Assembly (NCBI GenBank): GCA_024231375.1
Contig: JAAEQP010000109.1
Coordinates: 1-9,398 of the forward strand
Direction: 5' to 3'
DNA: 9,398 nucleotides
Source of the DNA: a bacterium
Lineage (GTDB): Bacteria; Hydrogenedentota; Hydrogenedentia; Hydrogenedentiales; SLHB01
Positions 1-7,197 of the stretch are shown in pieces; the stretch's first letter is position 1; each line of letters opens with the position of its first letter. A program made the position numbers and the translations under genes. Under the pieces are notes generated by a model. The model was not told the DNA's origin, searched no databases, and saw only the letters and a program-made list of their open reading frames with translations.

Positions 1-30
1 AATCGGACTCAATGTGGGGAGGTTGAAGAC

Positions 31-64
31 CCCTCACCCCACCCCTCTCCCGGTGGGAGAGGGT
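31..64. repeat. C/T-rich hairpin repeat, REP-like
   Basis: A C-rich run (31-45) leads into a perfect 9-bp dyad: CCCTCTCCC at 43-51, a 3-nt loop GGT, then GGGAGAGGG at 55-63. From memory, similar 'cccctcacccc...ccctctccc...gggagaggg' units are scattered between genes in many GC-rich genomes, where they behave like REP-type repeats. I cannot count copies here. No T-run follows the stem on either strand, so a simple intrinsic terminator is less likely. Confidence 0.5.
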
Positions 65-216
65 AAGAAACGGTGCGAACCGGCCTCCTCGCCCATGCAA
101 ACCACAACCGATCCACTGAGTCCAGCTGCTTCGGGACGCCTTTTGTGCACGTGAATGCACTCGGAAGGAAACTGGGGATTCCTGAGCCCCTTCAGGAGCC
201 ACACTTGGCCGAACAC

Positions 217-256
217 AAAAGCCGCGGGGCAGCCCGTCGTACTGGGCCGCCCCGCG
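217..256 (-). terminator. Intrinsic terminator of the MCP transcription unit
   Basis: Read on the minus strand, an 8-bp GC stem (GCCCCGCG at 249-256 pairing with CGCGGGGC at 223-230) continues, after one A-C mismatch, into a 4-bp stem (244-247 with 232-235). The loop is 8 nt. Two bases after the stem the minus strand reads TTTT (217-220). It lies about 45 nt past the MCP stop codon, as expected for a rho-independent terminator. The T-run is short, so efficiency is uncertain. Confidence 0.68.
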
Positions 257-299
257 TTCTTACGTACACAGCCCCATCGGGGCCGTGCCTGAAAGGACT

Positions 300-2240
300 C
301 TAGAAGTCGCCGAGGTCGTGGTCATCCAGAGGAATGACCGCATCCGGCTCGACGACCGCCTTGCCGCCGTTGCCACGCTGCGGAAGGAGGCCTGCAACGG
401 ACCGACTCCGAGGGGCCGACTGGCCGACCGCCGGGGCATGTCCGTTTCGCTGGCCCTTCTTGGCGCCGTCCACGATGGTGCCGAGGACAGCCACCATCTC
501 GTTCAGTTCCTTCGCTTGGGCGGACAACTCTTCACTGGCGGACGCGGCTTCTTCCGAACTGGCGGCGTTGCTCTGCGTGACCTTGTCCATCTGGGCAACC
601 GCCGTGTTGATCTGGTCGATGCCCTGAGCCTGCTCGTTGCTGGCCGCGGTCACTTCGGCAACCAGGTTGGTGACGTTCTTCACACTCCCGCTGACCTGTT
701 CCAGAATGCCGGCCACTTCGCTCGACACCTCGACGCCATTGTCGGCGTTCTGCTGGGCTTCGGCGATGAGTTCGGACGTGTTCTTGGCCGCCTCAGCGCT
801 CCGTTGGGCCAAGTTGCGCACTTCCTCGGCCACCACTGCGAAGCCTTTGCCTGCTTCGCCCGCACGCGCGGCCTCGACCGCGGCGTTCAAGGCCAGTAGA
901 TTCGTCTGGAAGGCGATCTCGTCGATGGTCTTGATGATCTTCGCAGTCTCGTCGGACGAGGCTTTGATCTTCTCGATGGCCGCCGACATGCGAAGCATGG
1001 CCTCATGCCCGCGATCGGTGGCGGACTGGGCGTCGGTCGACATGGTGTTGGCCTGGTTGGCGTTGTCGGCGTTCTGCTTGGTCATGGACGCCATTTCTTC
1101 GAGTGAGGCGGATGTTTCCTCGAGCGACGAGGCCTGTTCGCTGGCGCCCTCGGCCATCAACTGGCTGGACTGGGACACCTGATGCGACGCACTCTCCACT
1201 TGGACCGAACCCGATGCGAGCCCCTGGATCACATTGTTGATGGGGCGCGTAATGCTCACGGTAATGAAGAATCCGAGGACGATCCCGACGGCCACGCCCG
1301 AGACTGTGAGCACGAGGGCAACGAGAATGGTTCTCGCGATGACACTGTCGGTCCTATCCTTCAACGACTCCTGCAGGCCGCCGATGGCGGCGACCACGCC
1401 CTTGGCGCTCGACGCCATGTCCACGTCGGCTTGGCGCTCCATCTGGATGCCTTCGTGGTACTTGGCCCCAGCCGCTTCGTAGTCGTCGATGTACTGGGCA
1501 ATGTGCCCCGCGGCGGCCTCAAGTTTGGCGTCGCCCTTGATGACGGAACGCCAGGCATCAATGCCTTCGCGGACTGTGGCGAGCTGCTTGTTGAGGCCCT
1601 CCCACTGTGCGTCGGCGTTGGTGGCGATGAGGTAGACGCCGTTGATGCGAAGTGTCAGGAACGGCGCGATCACGTGTTCGTCCAGGCTCGACTTGATGGC
1701 CGTCCATTTGTCGAACGTAGCGAAGTCCTGAGCCTGTTTGGCCTGCTTGATGGCCGGAGCGATGATGGCATCCTGTGCTTCGCCGATCTTCTCCGTAATG
1801 TCCCATCCGATGCTACCCCAGGCCGCGAACGCGTCGTCCTTGGTCTTACGCGACGTCTTCTGCTCATCGAAAGCCGTCTTGTAGAGGGCAGACTCGGTCT
1901 GGGCACTGGCAACGAATGCTCGCTCTGCCTCCGACAGGCCGGACTCGCCCTGTAGGGTCCCGAGTGCCTTCATCAGTTCCTCATACGCCTCGGCCCATTT
2001 CTCCGCGGCGTTCTTCGTGTTGGAGCCGGACGTTTTGAATCCGTTGATGGCGAAGTCACGGCGCAGGGCTGCGCACGAATCGAGCAGTTCGGCGCACTCG
2101 CCTCCCTGCTCGGACAGTGCGACGTTGCGCGACACGGAACTCACGCCCTGCCAACCGGAACCGCCTAAGACGGCCGCGACGATGATGAGAACGGCGAATC
2201 CCGACCCGATCTTCGCGCCTAGTGAAGTGTTCTTGAACAT
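300..2240 (-). CDS. Methyl-accepting chemotaxis protein (two-TM chemoreceptor)
   Basis: This is a 646-aa transmembrane chemoreceptor that would sense a ligand outside the inner membrane and control a CheA kinase through CheW. TM1 is about residues 13-29 and TM2 about 304-328; the roughly 270 residues between form a mostly helical, unidentified sensor domain. The cytoplasmic part has the universal hairpin tip ([16 protein letters not shown], about 447-462, then [18 protein letters not shown]). Glu/Gln-Glu pairs at about 366-383 and 560-572 resemble methylation sites. After ITRPI at 330-334 there is only one HAMP-like helix, so a full HAMP domain seems to be missing. The C-terminus (592-646) is a loose tail ending in an acidic stretch and Phe, without the enteric xWxxF motif. 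The ATG follows AAGGAGG (2250-2256) with a 9-nt gap; the stop is TAG. It is the last gene of the unit, 84 nt after cheW. The ligand is unknown; the family call is very secure. Confidence 0.97.
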   Translation of the reverse strand: MFKNTSLGAKIGSGFAVLIIVAAVLGGSGWQGVSSVSRNVALSEQGGECAELLDSCAALRRDFAINGFKTSGSNTKNAAEKWAEAYEELMKALGTLQGESGLSEAERAFVASAQTESALYKTAFDEQKTSRKTKDDAFAAWGSIGWDITEKIGEAQDAIIAPAIKQAKQAQDFATFDKWTAIKSSLDEHVIAPFLTLRINGVYLIATNADAQWEGLNKQLATVREGIDAWRSVIKGDAKLEAAAGHIAQYIDDYEAAGAKYHEGIQMERQADVDMASSAKGVVAAIGGLQESLKDRTDSVIARTILVALVLTVSGVAVGIVLGFFITVSITRPINNVIQGLASGSVQVESASHQVSQSSQLMAEGASEQASSLEETSASLEEMASMTKQNADNANQANTMSTDAQSATDRGHEAMLRMSAAIEKIKASSDETAKIIKTIDEIAFQTNLLALNAAVEAARAGEAGKGFAVVAEEVRNLAQRSAEAAKNTSELIAEAQQNADNGVEVSSEVAGILEQVSGSVKNVTNLVAEVTAASNEQAQGIDQINTAVAQMDKVTQSNAASSEEAASASEELSAQAKELNEMVAVLGTIVDGAKKGQRNGHAPAVGQSAPRSRSVAGLLPQRGNGGKAVVEPDAVIPLDDHDLGDF

Positions 2241-2324
2241 AGTGTCATTCCTCCTTGCAAAGGAAGGTCTCGCCTTCCCGAGTATTGATGCCGGCCTCGT
2301 ACCGATACGCGGCCCCGAATTCGT

Positions 2325-2855
2325 TTATGCCTGTTCGTTCGCGGATCCGGCCAGGGATGCCAGTGCCCCGTTGCCGAGGATTGCCTCGATGCCGAGCAGC
2401 ATCACGACCTTGTCAGTCAGTTTCCCCATACCGAGGATGAAATCCGTGTCGACGCTTGCCCCGAACGACGGGGGCGGCTCGATCTGATCGGACACGATGT
2501 CCAACACCTCGGACACTTCGTCCACGATGACTCCGATAATGGATACGGTCCCGTGACACGCCACCTGAGTGACGACGATGCACGTCCGGTCAGTGTCCTC
2601 ACGCGCCTCCAAGCCGAACTTGAGCCGGAGATCCACAACAGGAATTACCTTGCCGCGGAGATTGACAACGCCTCGGACATGCGCGGGCGTCTTGGGGATC
2701 TGGGTCACCGGCATAATGCCGATGATCTCCTGCACCTTCTGGATTTCGACCCCGTAGACTTCATCGCCCAGGGAGAAGGTCAGGAACTTGCCGGCCAGAT
2801 CGGCCAGAGCGTCCTGTGGGTCCGCCACCGCAAGGTCGGTCTGCATTTCACTCAT
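2325..2855 (-). CDS. cheW: Chemotaxis coupling protein CheW
   Basis: CheW is a cytoplasmic scaffold that links chemoreceptors to the histidine kinase CheA. The 176-aa protein is essentially one CheW domain, residues about 22-160. Landmarks are FLTFSLGDEVYGVEIQKVQEI (23-43, starting the first beta-barrel lobe), the receptor/kinase-contact region RGVVNLRGKVIPVVDLRLKF (61-80), and VIVDEVSEVLDI (109-120). A roughly 20-residue lead and a short Ala-rich tail flank it. There is no REC or kinase domain, so it is neither CheV nor CheA. The ATG (2855) follows GGAGGA (2864-2869) with an 8-nt gap; an in-frame ATG three codons later is less well placed. Its start overlaps the end of the preceding ATPase gene by 8 nt (ATGAGTGA), which points to translational coupling. 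The MCP gene downstream is its natural partner. Confidence 0.97.
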   Translation of the reverse strand: MSEMQTDLAVADPQDALADLAGKFLTFSLGDEVYGVEIQKVQEIIGIMPVTQIPKTPAHVRGVVNLRGKVIPVVDLRLKFGLEAREDTDRTCIVVTQVACHGTVSIIGVIVDEVSEVLDIVSDQIEPPPSFGASVDTDFILGMGKLTDKVVMLLGIEAILGNGALASLAGSANEQA

Positions 2856-3285
2856 CGGTTGTGTCCTCCGCGTTTCGTAGGTCGATCAAGACCCGCACCA
2901 CATTGCCAGGGCTGATATACATCACGTCGTCGCTCAGCGCGTGTACCAGCGTGAGCCCCCGGTTGCGCACGCTCCGCGGATCCTCCGGGATCGACGTGTC
3001 CATACCCTCGAATCCGAACCCGTCGCCTTCGTCCGCCACGGTCAGACATAGCCGTCCGGCCTGGTGTTCCATGCAGCATGCCACGCGCCGTTCCGGCGCG
3101 TTTCCGTTGCCGTGCTGGATGGCGTTGTGGAGCAACTCGCGCAGCACGATCTGGACATCCGGCTGAGGTCCAAGATCCCGTTGGACCATGAAACCGACGC
3201 AGGTATCCACGGCTTGGTGCGCAAGAGCGTAATCGGATGAGAAGACGACTCGTACATTCTTACCGTTCTGTTCTGTATCAAACAT
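2848..3285 (-). CDS. RsbW/SpoIIAB-type ATP-binding protein (HATPase_c_2)
   Basis: The 145-aa protein is a single GHKL ATPase domain of the anti-sigma-factor/serine-kinase type. Visible motifs are the N-box ELLHNAIQHGNG (50-61, with Glu50, Asn54 and His58), the G1 box VADEGDGF (83-90, Asp85 and Gly87) and the G2 region RNRGLTLV (107-114). There is no phosphoacceptor His domain, so it is not a classical histidine kinase. Family members phosphorylate STAS-domain antagonists or hold sigma factors; in chemotaxis-like clusters their exact job is often unclear. It is the first gene of the unit with CheW and the MCP, and its TGA lies within the cheW start. The ATG has GGGAG (3293-3297) 7 nt upstream. 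No STAS partner or anti-anti-sigma gene is present in the window, so the target is unknown. Confidence 0.88.
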   Translation of the reverse strand: MFDTEQNGKNVRVVFSSDYALAHQAVDTCVGFMVQRDLGPQPDVQIVLRELLHNAIQHGNGNAPERRVACCMEHQAGRLCLTVADEGDGFGFEGMDTSIPEDPRSVRNRGLTLVHALSDDVMYISPGNVVRVLIDLRNAEDTTDE

Positions 3286-3333
3286 GCAGCGGCTCCCGGC
3301 GTAGGACCGTTGGTTTCAGCGTGCCGAGAGTAG

Positions 3334-3350
3334 AGTAAGAACCATGCCAA
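3334..3350 (-). promoter_or_regulatory. Candidate sigma-54 (-24/-12) promoter for the ATPase-cheW-MCP unit
   Basis: On the minus strand the sequence is TTGGCATGGTTCTTACT. Compared with the sigma-54 consensus YTGGCACG-N4-TTGCW, 11 of 13 fixed positions agree. The -24 GG is intact; the -12 pair is AC instead of GC, which is a real weakness. Transcription would start near 3323, leaving a leader of about 38 nt before the ATG at 3285. A sigma-54-dependent activator is encoded just upstream, which makes the reading attractive but does not prove it. Confidence 0.45.
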
Positions 3351-3449
3351 AGGCGGGAGAGTCCGGTAACCCGTTTTGAGACAGCAGGATACACTGGGAA
3401 GGCGCATCGAGAGGTTGGGGGGCGAAACGGCGCTACGAATGTAACGCCG

Positions 3450-3465
3450 CACGCGGCGCCGCGTG
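3450..3465. promoter_or_regulatory. 16-bp perfect palindrome, possible operator
   Basis: CACGCGGCGCCGCGTG is fully self-complementary. It centres about 134 bp upstream of the transcription start predicted for the ATPase-cheW-MCP unit, within the range used by sigma-54 activators. Its high GC means some such palindromes are expected by chance, and it could instead form an RNA hairpin at the end of the response-regulator transcript. No T-run follows on the minus strand. Confidence 0.35.
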
Positions 3466-3500
3466 TGGTAAGGGCCTGCGAAAGATACGATTACGGGCCA

Positions 3501-3518
3501 GAGTGCAGACCTGCACTC
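3501..3518. promoter_or_regulatory. 18-bp dyad, candidate enhancer site for the NtrC-type regulator
   Basis: GAGTGCAGacCTGCACTC has perfect 8-bp arms and a 2-bp centre. After one mismatch, two more flanking pairs match (CC at 3498-3499 with GG at 3520-3521). The GTGCA...TGCAC core resembles the dyads bound by Fis-type helix-turn-helix domains of NtrC relatives. The centre is about 186 bp upstream of the predicted sigma-54 start site. Assigning it to the neighbouring response regulator is inference. Confidence 0.45.
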
Positions 3519-3547
3519 CGGTTACGTTTGTTACACCTTTTCCGGCG

Positions 3548-3718
3548 GCTAGCCCGAATATCTCACAAGGCCGCGGCGAATCACGGCAATCTGTTGGCGC
3601 AGGGCGACATGAAGCTTTGCTCAGAATACAACCAGGCATTCATCGCTCAGCTTCAAGCCGTCTGCATCCAACATCTTGCGGCGCTTCATCCACGCCCTTG
3701 TGAGATATCCGGGCTAGC
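3548..3718. repeat. 171-bp inverted-repeat (MITE-like) element at the 3' end of the response-regulator gene
   Basis: Two 23-nt arms, 3548-3570 and 3696-3718, are reverse complements at 22 of 23 positions; the single difference is an A/G at 3557 against 3709. They enclose 125 bp. The right arm contains the last bases and the TAG stop of the response-regulator gene (3714-3716). The interior has a smaller dyad (TGAAGCT at 3610-3616, AGCTTCA at 3649-3655). Flanks show no clear target-site duplication, and I do not recognise an insertion-sequence family. It could be a miniature transposable element, an inverted duplication of the gene's 3' end, or a large RNA stem-loop protecting the transcript end. 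No T-run follows the stem, so it is not a standard terminator. Confidence 0.6.
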
Positions 3719-5147
3719 GGGGTCCACGCTTGAGTCGGCGATTCAACGCAGGCCGCGAGATCCCCAGAAGCTGAGCCGCGATGGACTGATTGTCCTCGGC
3801 GCGACGGAGCGCCTCCGCGATAAGGTTCTCCGTGGCCTGCCGTAGCGTGGGAAGGGTCGTCCAATCCTGGAAGATGGTGCCTGTCTCGTCGCCGGAGTTG
3901 CCCTGGGCGACAGGGTTGGCCGTGCGCCCAACGCCGGGCCGCCCTTCCAAGCGGGTCTTGAACACGTCCATGGACAGCTTTCGGGAGGTGTGCCGGCTCA
4001 CGGCGTCGAACACCATGGACTGGAGTTCACGCACGTTCCCTGGGAAATGGTGCGTACGCAGCAGTGTCAGCAGTTCGGGCGGCGGCGTGGGTTTGGGTTT
4101 CCCGAGCGACTCCGCCGCCTCGTCCAAGAACCGGTCCAGCAACAGCGGAAGATCGTCCAACCGGTCGCGAAGGGGTGGGATCTTCAGGCTGTGGGTGTTG
4201 AGCCGGTAGTACAGGTCCTTCCGGAATCGACCGGCCTCGACGAGCGCGGCAAGATCGTGCAACGTCGCCACGACGACGCGGGCCTCGCTCAGCTTCGGGA
4301 TGTCCGTACCCAGGGGAAAATACTCGGTCTCTTGCAGCAGCCTCAGCAGTTTCACCTGCGAGGGGAGCGACAGATCCCCGATCTCATCCAGGAACAGAGT
4401 GCCTCCCGCGGCCTTCTCCACGAGGCCCGGACGGGCCATATCCGCACCCGTAAAGGCTCCCTTCACGTGGCCGAACAGGGTGTCGGAGAACATGTTGTCG
4501 TCAAGTCCCGCCAGATTCACGGCGACGAAGGTCCCCGTGCGTCCGCTTACGTCGTGAAGGGTCCGCGCGATCAGTTCCTTGCCCACCCCGGTCTCGCCGA
4601 TCACCAGGGCGGGCCGGTTGGTGGATGCGATGGCCTCAATGTGCATGAAGACAGCCTTCATCTTGGGGCTCTGGGTCACGATGGGCGCGAAGGCCTCGGG
4701 ATGCTGCAACCCTTCGGCGGCGGTGCTGCGCCACAATGCGTAGTACTCGCGGCGCAGGGTGCGCAACTCCAGCGCCTGCCGCACGCCCGACACCATGCGC
4801 CCGCGTTCCACGGGCTTCACCATGTAGTCGCAGGCGCCGGCCCGGATGCAGGAGACGGCGGTCTCGAGTTCATCGGAGGCCGTGACCACGATGACCGGGA
4901 CCTCGGGATGTTGCTCGGCAAGGATCGGCAGAAGCTCTTGACCCGACATACGGGGCATGGACAGGTCCAGCAGGACCACGCCGATATCCTGCTCGTCCAT
5001 GAGCCCCGTCACCTCGCGGCTGTCCTGACACTGGATCACATTGTCGATGCCCGCGGCGGCCAGGATGGTCTGGTAGGTCCTGAGCGCGTCCGGCTCGTCA
5101 TCCACGGCCAGCACAGGCAATGGGGGCAATGAACTGACTTCCACCAC
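3714..5147 (-). CDS. NtrC-family sigma-54-dependent response regulator
   Basis: The 477-aa transcription activator would receive phosphate from the kinase encoded just upstream and remodel sigma-54 RNA polymerase. The receiver domain (about 10-125) has the acidic pair Asp16/Asp17, phosphoacceptor Asp61 (VLLDLSMP), Thr89 and Lys111. The AAA+ domain (about 155-385) has Walker A GETGVGKE (184-191), the sigma-54 loop GAFTGA (230-235), Walker B GGTLFLDE (248-255) and arginine-finger region RFRKDLYYRL (307-316). A Gly-rich linker leads to a Fis-type helix-turn-helix (about 436-474, ending LLGISRPALNRRLK). All key residues are present. The start is GTG (5147), followed by a second GTG codon, with AGGAG (5155-5159) 7 nt upstream. 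The gene lies 16 nt after the kinase stop. Its last codons and TAG lie within one arm of an inverted repeat, yet the HTH looks complete. Its targets are unknown; the ATPase-cheW-MCP unit is the obvious candidate. Confidence 0.96.
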   Translation of the reverse strand: MVEVSSLPPLPVLAVDDEPDALRTYQTILAAAGIDNVIQCQDSREVTGLMDEQDIGVVLLDLSMPRMSGQELLPILAEQHPEVPVIVVTASDELETAVSCIRAGACDYMVKPVERGRMVSGVRQALELRTLRREYYALWRSTAAEGLQHPEAFAPIVTQSPKMKAVFMHIEAIASTNRPALVIGETGVGKELIARTLHDVSGRTGTFVAVNLAGLDDNMFSDTLFGHVKGAFTGADMARPGLVEKAAGGTLFLDEIGDLSLPSQVKLLRLLQETEYFPLGTDIPKLSEARVVVATLHDLAALVEAGRFRKDLYYRLNTHSLKIPPLRDRLDDLPLLLDRFLDEAAESLGKPKPTPPPELLTLLRTHHFPGNVRELQSMVFDAVSRHTSRKLSMDVFKTRLEGRPGVGRTANPVAQGNSGDETGTIFQDWTTLPTLRQATENLIAEALRRAEDNQSIAAQLLGISRPALNRRLKRGPR

Positions 5148-5163
5148 GTTGATGCTCCTCGCT

Positions 5164-7047
5164 CTATAGGTTGTCCGGTACGGTCATTCCGGGATCGGAC
5201 GCTTCATCGTGTTCTTTGCCAACGGGCAGAGCAATGCACGCCACAGTCCCTTTCCCGGGCGTGGAATCGAACTCAAGCGTTCCGCCATGGTCGTGAACGA
5301 TACGGGCGCACACCCACAGGCCAAGACCGCGGCTTCCCTCCTCGCGGCGGGTCGTGAAGAAGGGATCCGACAGGTGTCCCAATTGGTCGCTCGGAATGCC
5401 GCCGCCTTCGTCCTCGACTTCCAGAATCACCCGCTCCTGATCCACATCATACCGTGTCCGCACGCGCACGGCACAATCCTTGTCCGGAAGCGATTCAAGG
5501 GCGTTCTGGATCAGGTTGATGAGGGCATGCTCCAACTGCTGCAGATTGCCGCGCACGCACGGGAGGGATTCCTCATGGCTCACTGAAAAATGGTGGGTGT
5601 GCTTCTTCACGAGATTGGCCGCGAGGGTGGCAGCGGACTTCACCAGAAGGTTCACGTGAAGCAGTTCGCGGCTGCCCACGGGCTCGCGCCGGGCGTAGGC
5701 CTTCAACTCGCCGATGATGTCCCGAATGCGCTCCGACCCCGTGAGAATGCTGCCCACCACCTGCGGGAGTTCTTCGCGCAATCGGCTGTACTTCATTCCG
5801 GCAAGCAAGAACTCTCCGTTGTCCTCCCGATAGACGTCCAGAATGGGTCGTGCCCCCTCCCACACGTCGAGCAGCAGAGACGCGTTGGACATGATGAAGT
5901 GATTGGGGTTGTTGATCTCGTGGGACACGCCGGACACCAGGATTCCCATGGACGCCGTCTTATCGGCTTGGATCAGCTGTTCCTGGCGCAGCCGGGCCTG
6001 CTCGCGGGCACGTATTCGTTCGGTGATGTCAACAGCGATGCTGCACAGACCGATCACCTCGCCCGTGTCCAGGCACATCGGGATTTTCATGGTCCGAAAC
6101 TCCAGACGCACACCCTCTATCTCGATCCCTTCCTCGTCCTCCACCAGTTCGCCGGCCAGTGCTTCGTCTTCTCCCTTGTCCAGGATCGCGGCGACTTCTG
6201 CGCCCCAGATCTCCTGGGACGACCGGCCGACGATCTCGGACGCGGGCCGTCGGGCCAAGTCCGCGAAGGCGGGGTTCACCAACACGTACAGGCCGTCGGT
6301 TCCTTTGAGGGATACCGGCATGGGGGCCGAATCGAATAGGACGCGGAAACGTTCTTCGCTCAGTCCGAGCGACCGGTCGCTGGCGTCGAGGTCGCGTTGC
6401 TTGGTGAACAGCCGCCATCCCTGGTATGCCGTTATTGTCAGGCCCGCGAACACGATCGCCCCCAGGAGCAGCGAGATCCGGTCTCGAAGCGATTTCACGT
6501 CGGCATGGATATCGCTCAGAAACACGCCGGTGCCGATGATCCAGCCCCAAGGCTGGAACTCGTGGACGTAGGACAGTTTCGGCGCCGACTCATGCTGCGC
6601 ATCGGCTCGCCAGGGGTATTCCACGAACCCGCCGCCGGATGGACGGACGGCCGCCGCCGATCTGGTGAGAAACAGGGTTTCGGGATCGTGGTTCGGCTTC
6701 GCTCCCTCCAGTTCGGGACGCAACGGGTGCATGAGCAGGCGCGGCTCGATGGTCTGGATCCAGAAGTAGCCGGCGTCGTCCGGTCCATAGCGAAGGTCCC
6801 GCAGCGCTTCTTCTGCCCGCCGCATGGCCTCTTCGCGGGGCACGCCGTCTTCCTCTAAGTGCTGGTAATGTTCAAGCAACCGTAGCGCTGCCCGGGAGAC
6901 GCTCTCAAGCGACTCCTCCTCGCGCACGGTGGCGATGCGAAGGACGGCCGGCGTGACCAAGAAGATGTTCATGAGTGCCAGCAGCAGGACCAGCCCGAGG
7001 GTGGGAAGCATCGAGCGTATCAGACGGCTTGCGGTCGACGATGGCAT
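5164..7047 (-). CDS. Cache-PAS sensor histidine kinase
   Basis: The 627-aa inner-membrane sensor kinase would autophosphorylate on His and pass phosphate to the response regulator encoded 16 nt downstream. TM1 is about residues 12-34. The extracytoplasmic part (about 40-188) looks like a single-Cache domain of the sCache_2 type: YFWIQTIEPRLLMHP (94-108), GGFVEYPW (139-146), KLSYVHEF and PWGWIIGTGVFLSDI (166-180). Such domains often bind small organic acids or amines. TM2 is about 191-212. A PAS domain (about 230-345) follows. The phosphoacceptor is His376 in VSGVSHEINNP. The ATPase core has the N-box HALINLIQNALESL (507-520), G1 VEDEGGGI (544-551), DPFFTT (561-566) and G2 GSRGLGLWV (571-579). 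The ATG has AAGGGG (7058-7063) 10 nt upstream, and a strong promoter lies at 7146-7173. The ligand is not identifiable. Confidence 0.95.
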   Translation of the reverse strand: MPSSTASRLIRSMLPTLGLVLLLALMNIFLVTPAVLRIATVREEESLESVSRAALRLLEHYQHLEEDGVPREEAMRRAEEALRDLRYGPDDAGYFWIQTIEPRLLMHPLRPELEGAKPNHDPETLFLTRSAAAVRPSGGGFVEYPWRADAQHESAPKLSYVHEFQPWGWIIGTGVFLSDIHADVKSLRDRISLLLGAIVFAGLTITAYQGWRLFTKQRDLDASDRSLGLSEERFRVLFDSAPMPVSLKGTDGLYVLVNPAFADLARRPASEIVGRSSQEIWGAEVAAILDKGEDEALAGELVEDEEGIEIEGVRLEFRTMKIPMCLDTGEVIGLCSIAVDITERIRAREQARLRQEQLIQADKTASMGILVSGVSHEINNPNHFIMSNASLLLDVWEGARPILDVYREDNGEFLLAGMKYSRLREELPQVVGSILTGSERIRDIIGELKAYARREPVGSRELLHVNLLVKSAATLAANLVKKHTHHFSVSHEESLPCVRGNLQQLEHALINLIQNALESLPDKDCAVRVRTRYDVDQERVILEVEDEGGGIPSDQLGHLSDPFFTTRREEGSRGLGLWVCARIVHDHGGTLEFDSTPGKGTVACIALPVGKEHDEASDPGMTVPDNL

Positions 7048-7145
7048 GCCTGGTGTTCCCCTTCTGCGTCCTCGGGACTGCGTATTGTGTCTGAGTTCGA
7101 ATCTTGAGGCGCCTCGGTCGGCGAACCGACCTTGCCACGCACCCC

Positions 7146-7173
7146 ATTATGTACGATTCGCGTCGGCTGTCAA
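7146..7173 (-). promoter_or_regulatory. Sigma-70-type promoter of the kinase-regulator operon
   Basis: The minus strand reads TTGACA (7173-7168), a 16-nt spacer, then CATAAT (7151-7146). The -35 matches consensus exactly and the -10 matches at five of six positions. Transcription would begin near 7139, giving a leader of about 90 nt before the kinase ATG at 7047. The bases after the -10 are GGGG. This is the best promoter in the window. Confidence 0.62.
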
Positions 7174-7197
7174 CAATCCCGCCACCCATGGAATAAT
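7170..7197 (+). promoter_or_regulatory. Weaker divergent promoter for the HEAT-sigma gene
   Basis: On the plus strand TCAACA (7170-7175) and AATAAT (7192-7197) are 16 nt apart. Each hexamer matches the sigma-70 consensus at four or five positions. The -35 overlaps the -35 of the opposing kinase promoter by four bases, so the two may compete. The predicted start near 7204 leaves a leader of about 25 nt before the ATG at 7229. An ECF-specific promoter for autoregulation would look different and is not excluded. Confidence 0.38.

Larger units (their letters stand above)
1..299. other. Non-coding region downstream of the MCP gene
   Basis: I see no credible gene here; the short open frames lack a ribosome binding site and protein-like composition. 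The stretch holds a C/T-rich hairpin repeat at 31-64, a small dyad (TCCTGA at 180-185, TCAGGA at 192-197), the terminator hairpin at 223-256, and a short stem (GCCCC at 271-275, GGGGC at 279-283) just past the MCP stop codon. It is best read as the 3' untranslated and termination region of the minus-strand receptor unit. Confidence 0.6.
3286..3713. other. 428-bp intergenic control region
   Basis: No gene is supported here. Short frames on both strands lack a start with a ribosome binding site, and several arise only because of the inverted repeat. The region holds a sigma-54-like promoter (3334-3350), a 16-bp palindrome (3450-3465), an 18-bp dyad (3501-3518), two GTTAC repeats at 3521 and 3530 with GTAAC at 3441 and 3366, and the left arm plus interior of the 171-bp inverted-repeat element. 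It would serve as 3' region for the response-regulator operon and as upstream control region for the ATPase-cheW-MCP unit. Confidence 0.6.

Noticed and set aside
31..64. CRISPR or other array at the left edge
   Set aside because: Only one hairpin unit is present; there are no regularly spaced repeats anywhere in the window.
2262..2278. Hairpin GGAAGG-tctcg-CCTTCC between cheW and the MCP gene, as an attenuator
   Set aside because: The stem is only 6 bp and only TTT follows on the minus strand. It may modestly affect translation, since it lies close to the MCP ribosome binding site, but this is too weak to annotate.
3621..3690. Tiny minus-strand frame (about 22 codons, beginning MKRRKMLDADG) inside the inverted-repeat element
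   Set aside because: It is very short, without a clear ribosome binding site or recognisable similarity. It could be a gene remnant, but nothing supports it beyond composition.
3990..5132. Long 380-codon plus-strand open frame opposite the response regulator
   Set aside because: It is His- and Gln-rich, lacks motifs and is antisense to a gene with complete REC, AAA+ and Fis motifs.
7170..7187. Possible sigma-54 promoter before the kinase gene (minus strand TGGCGG-N5-TTGA)
   Set aside because: The -24 half departs from consensus at two positions and the -12 GC is missing, while a near-perfect sigma-70 promoter overlaps the same bases.
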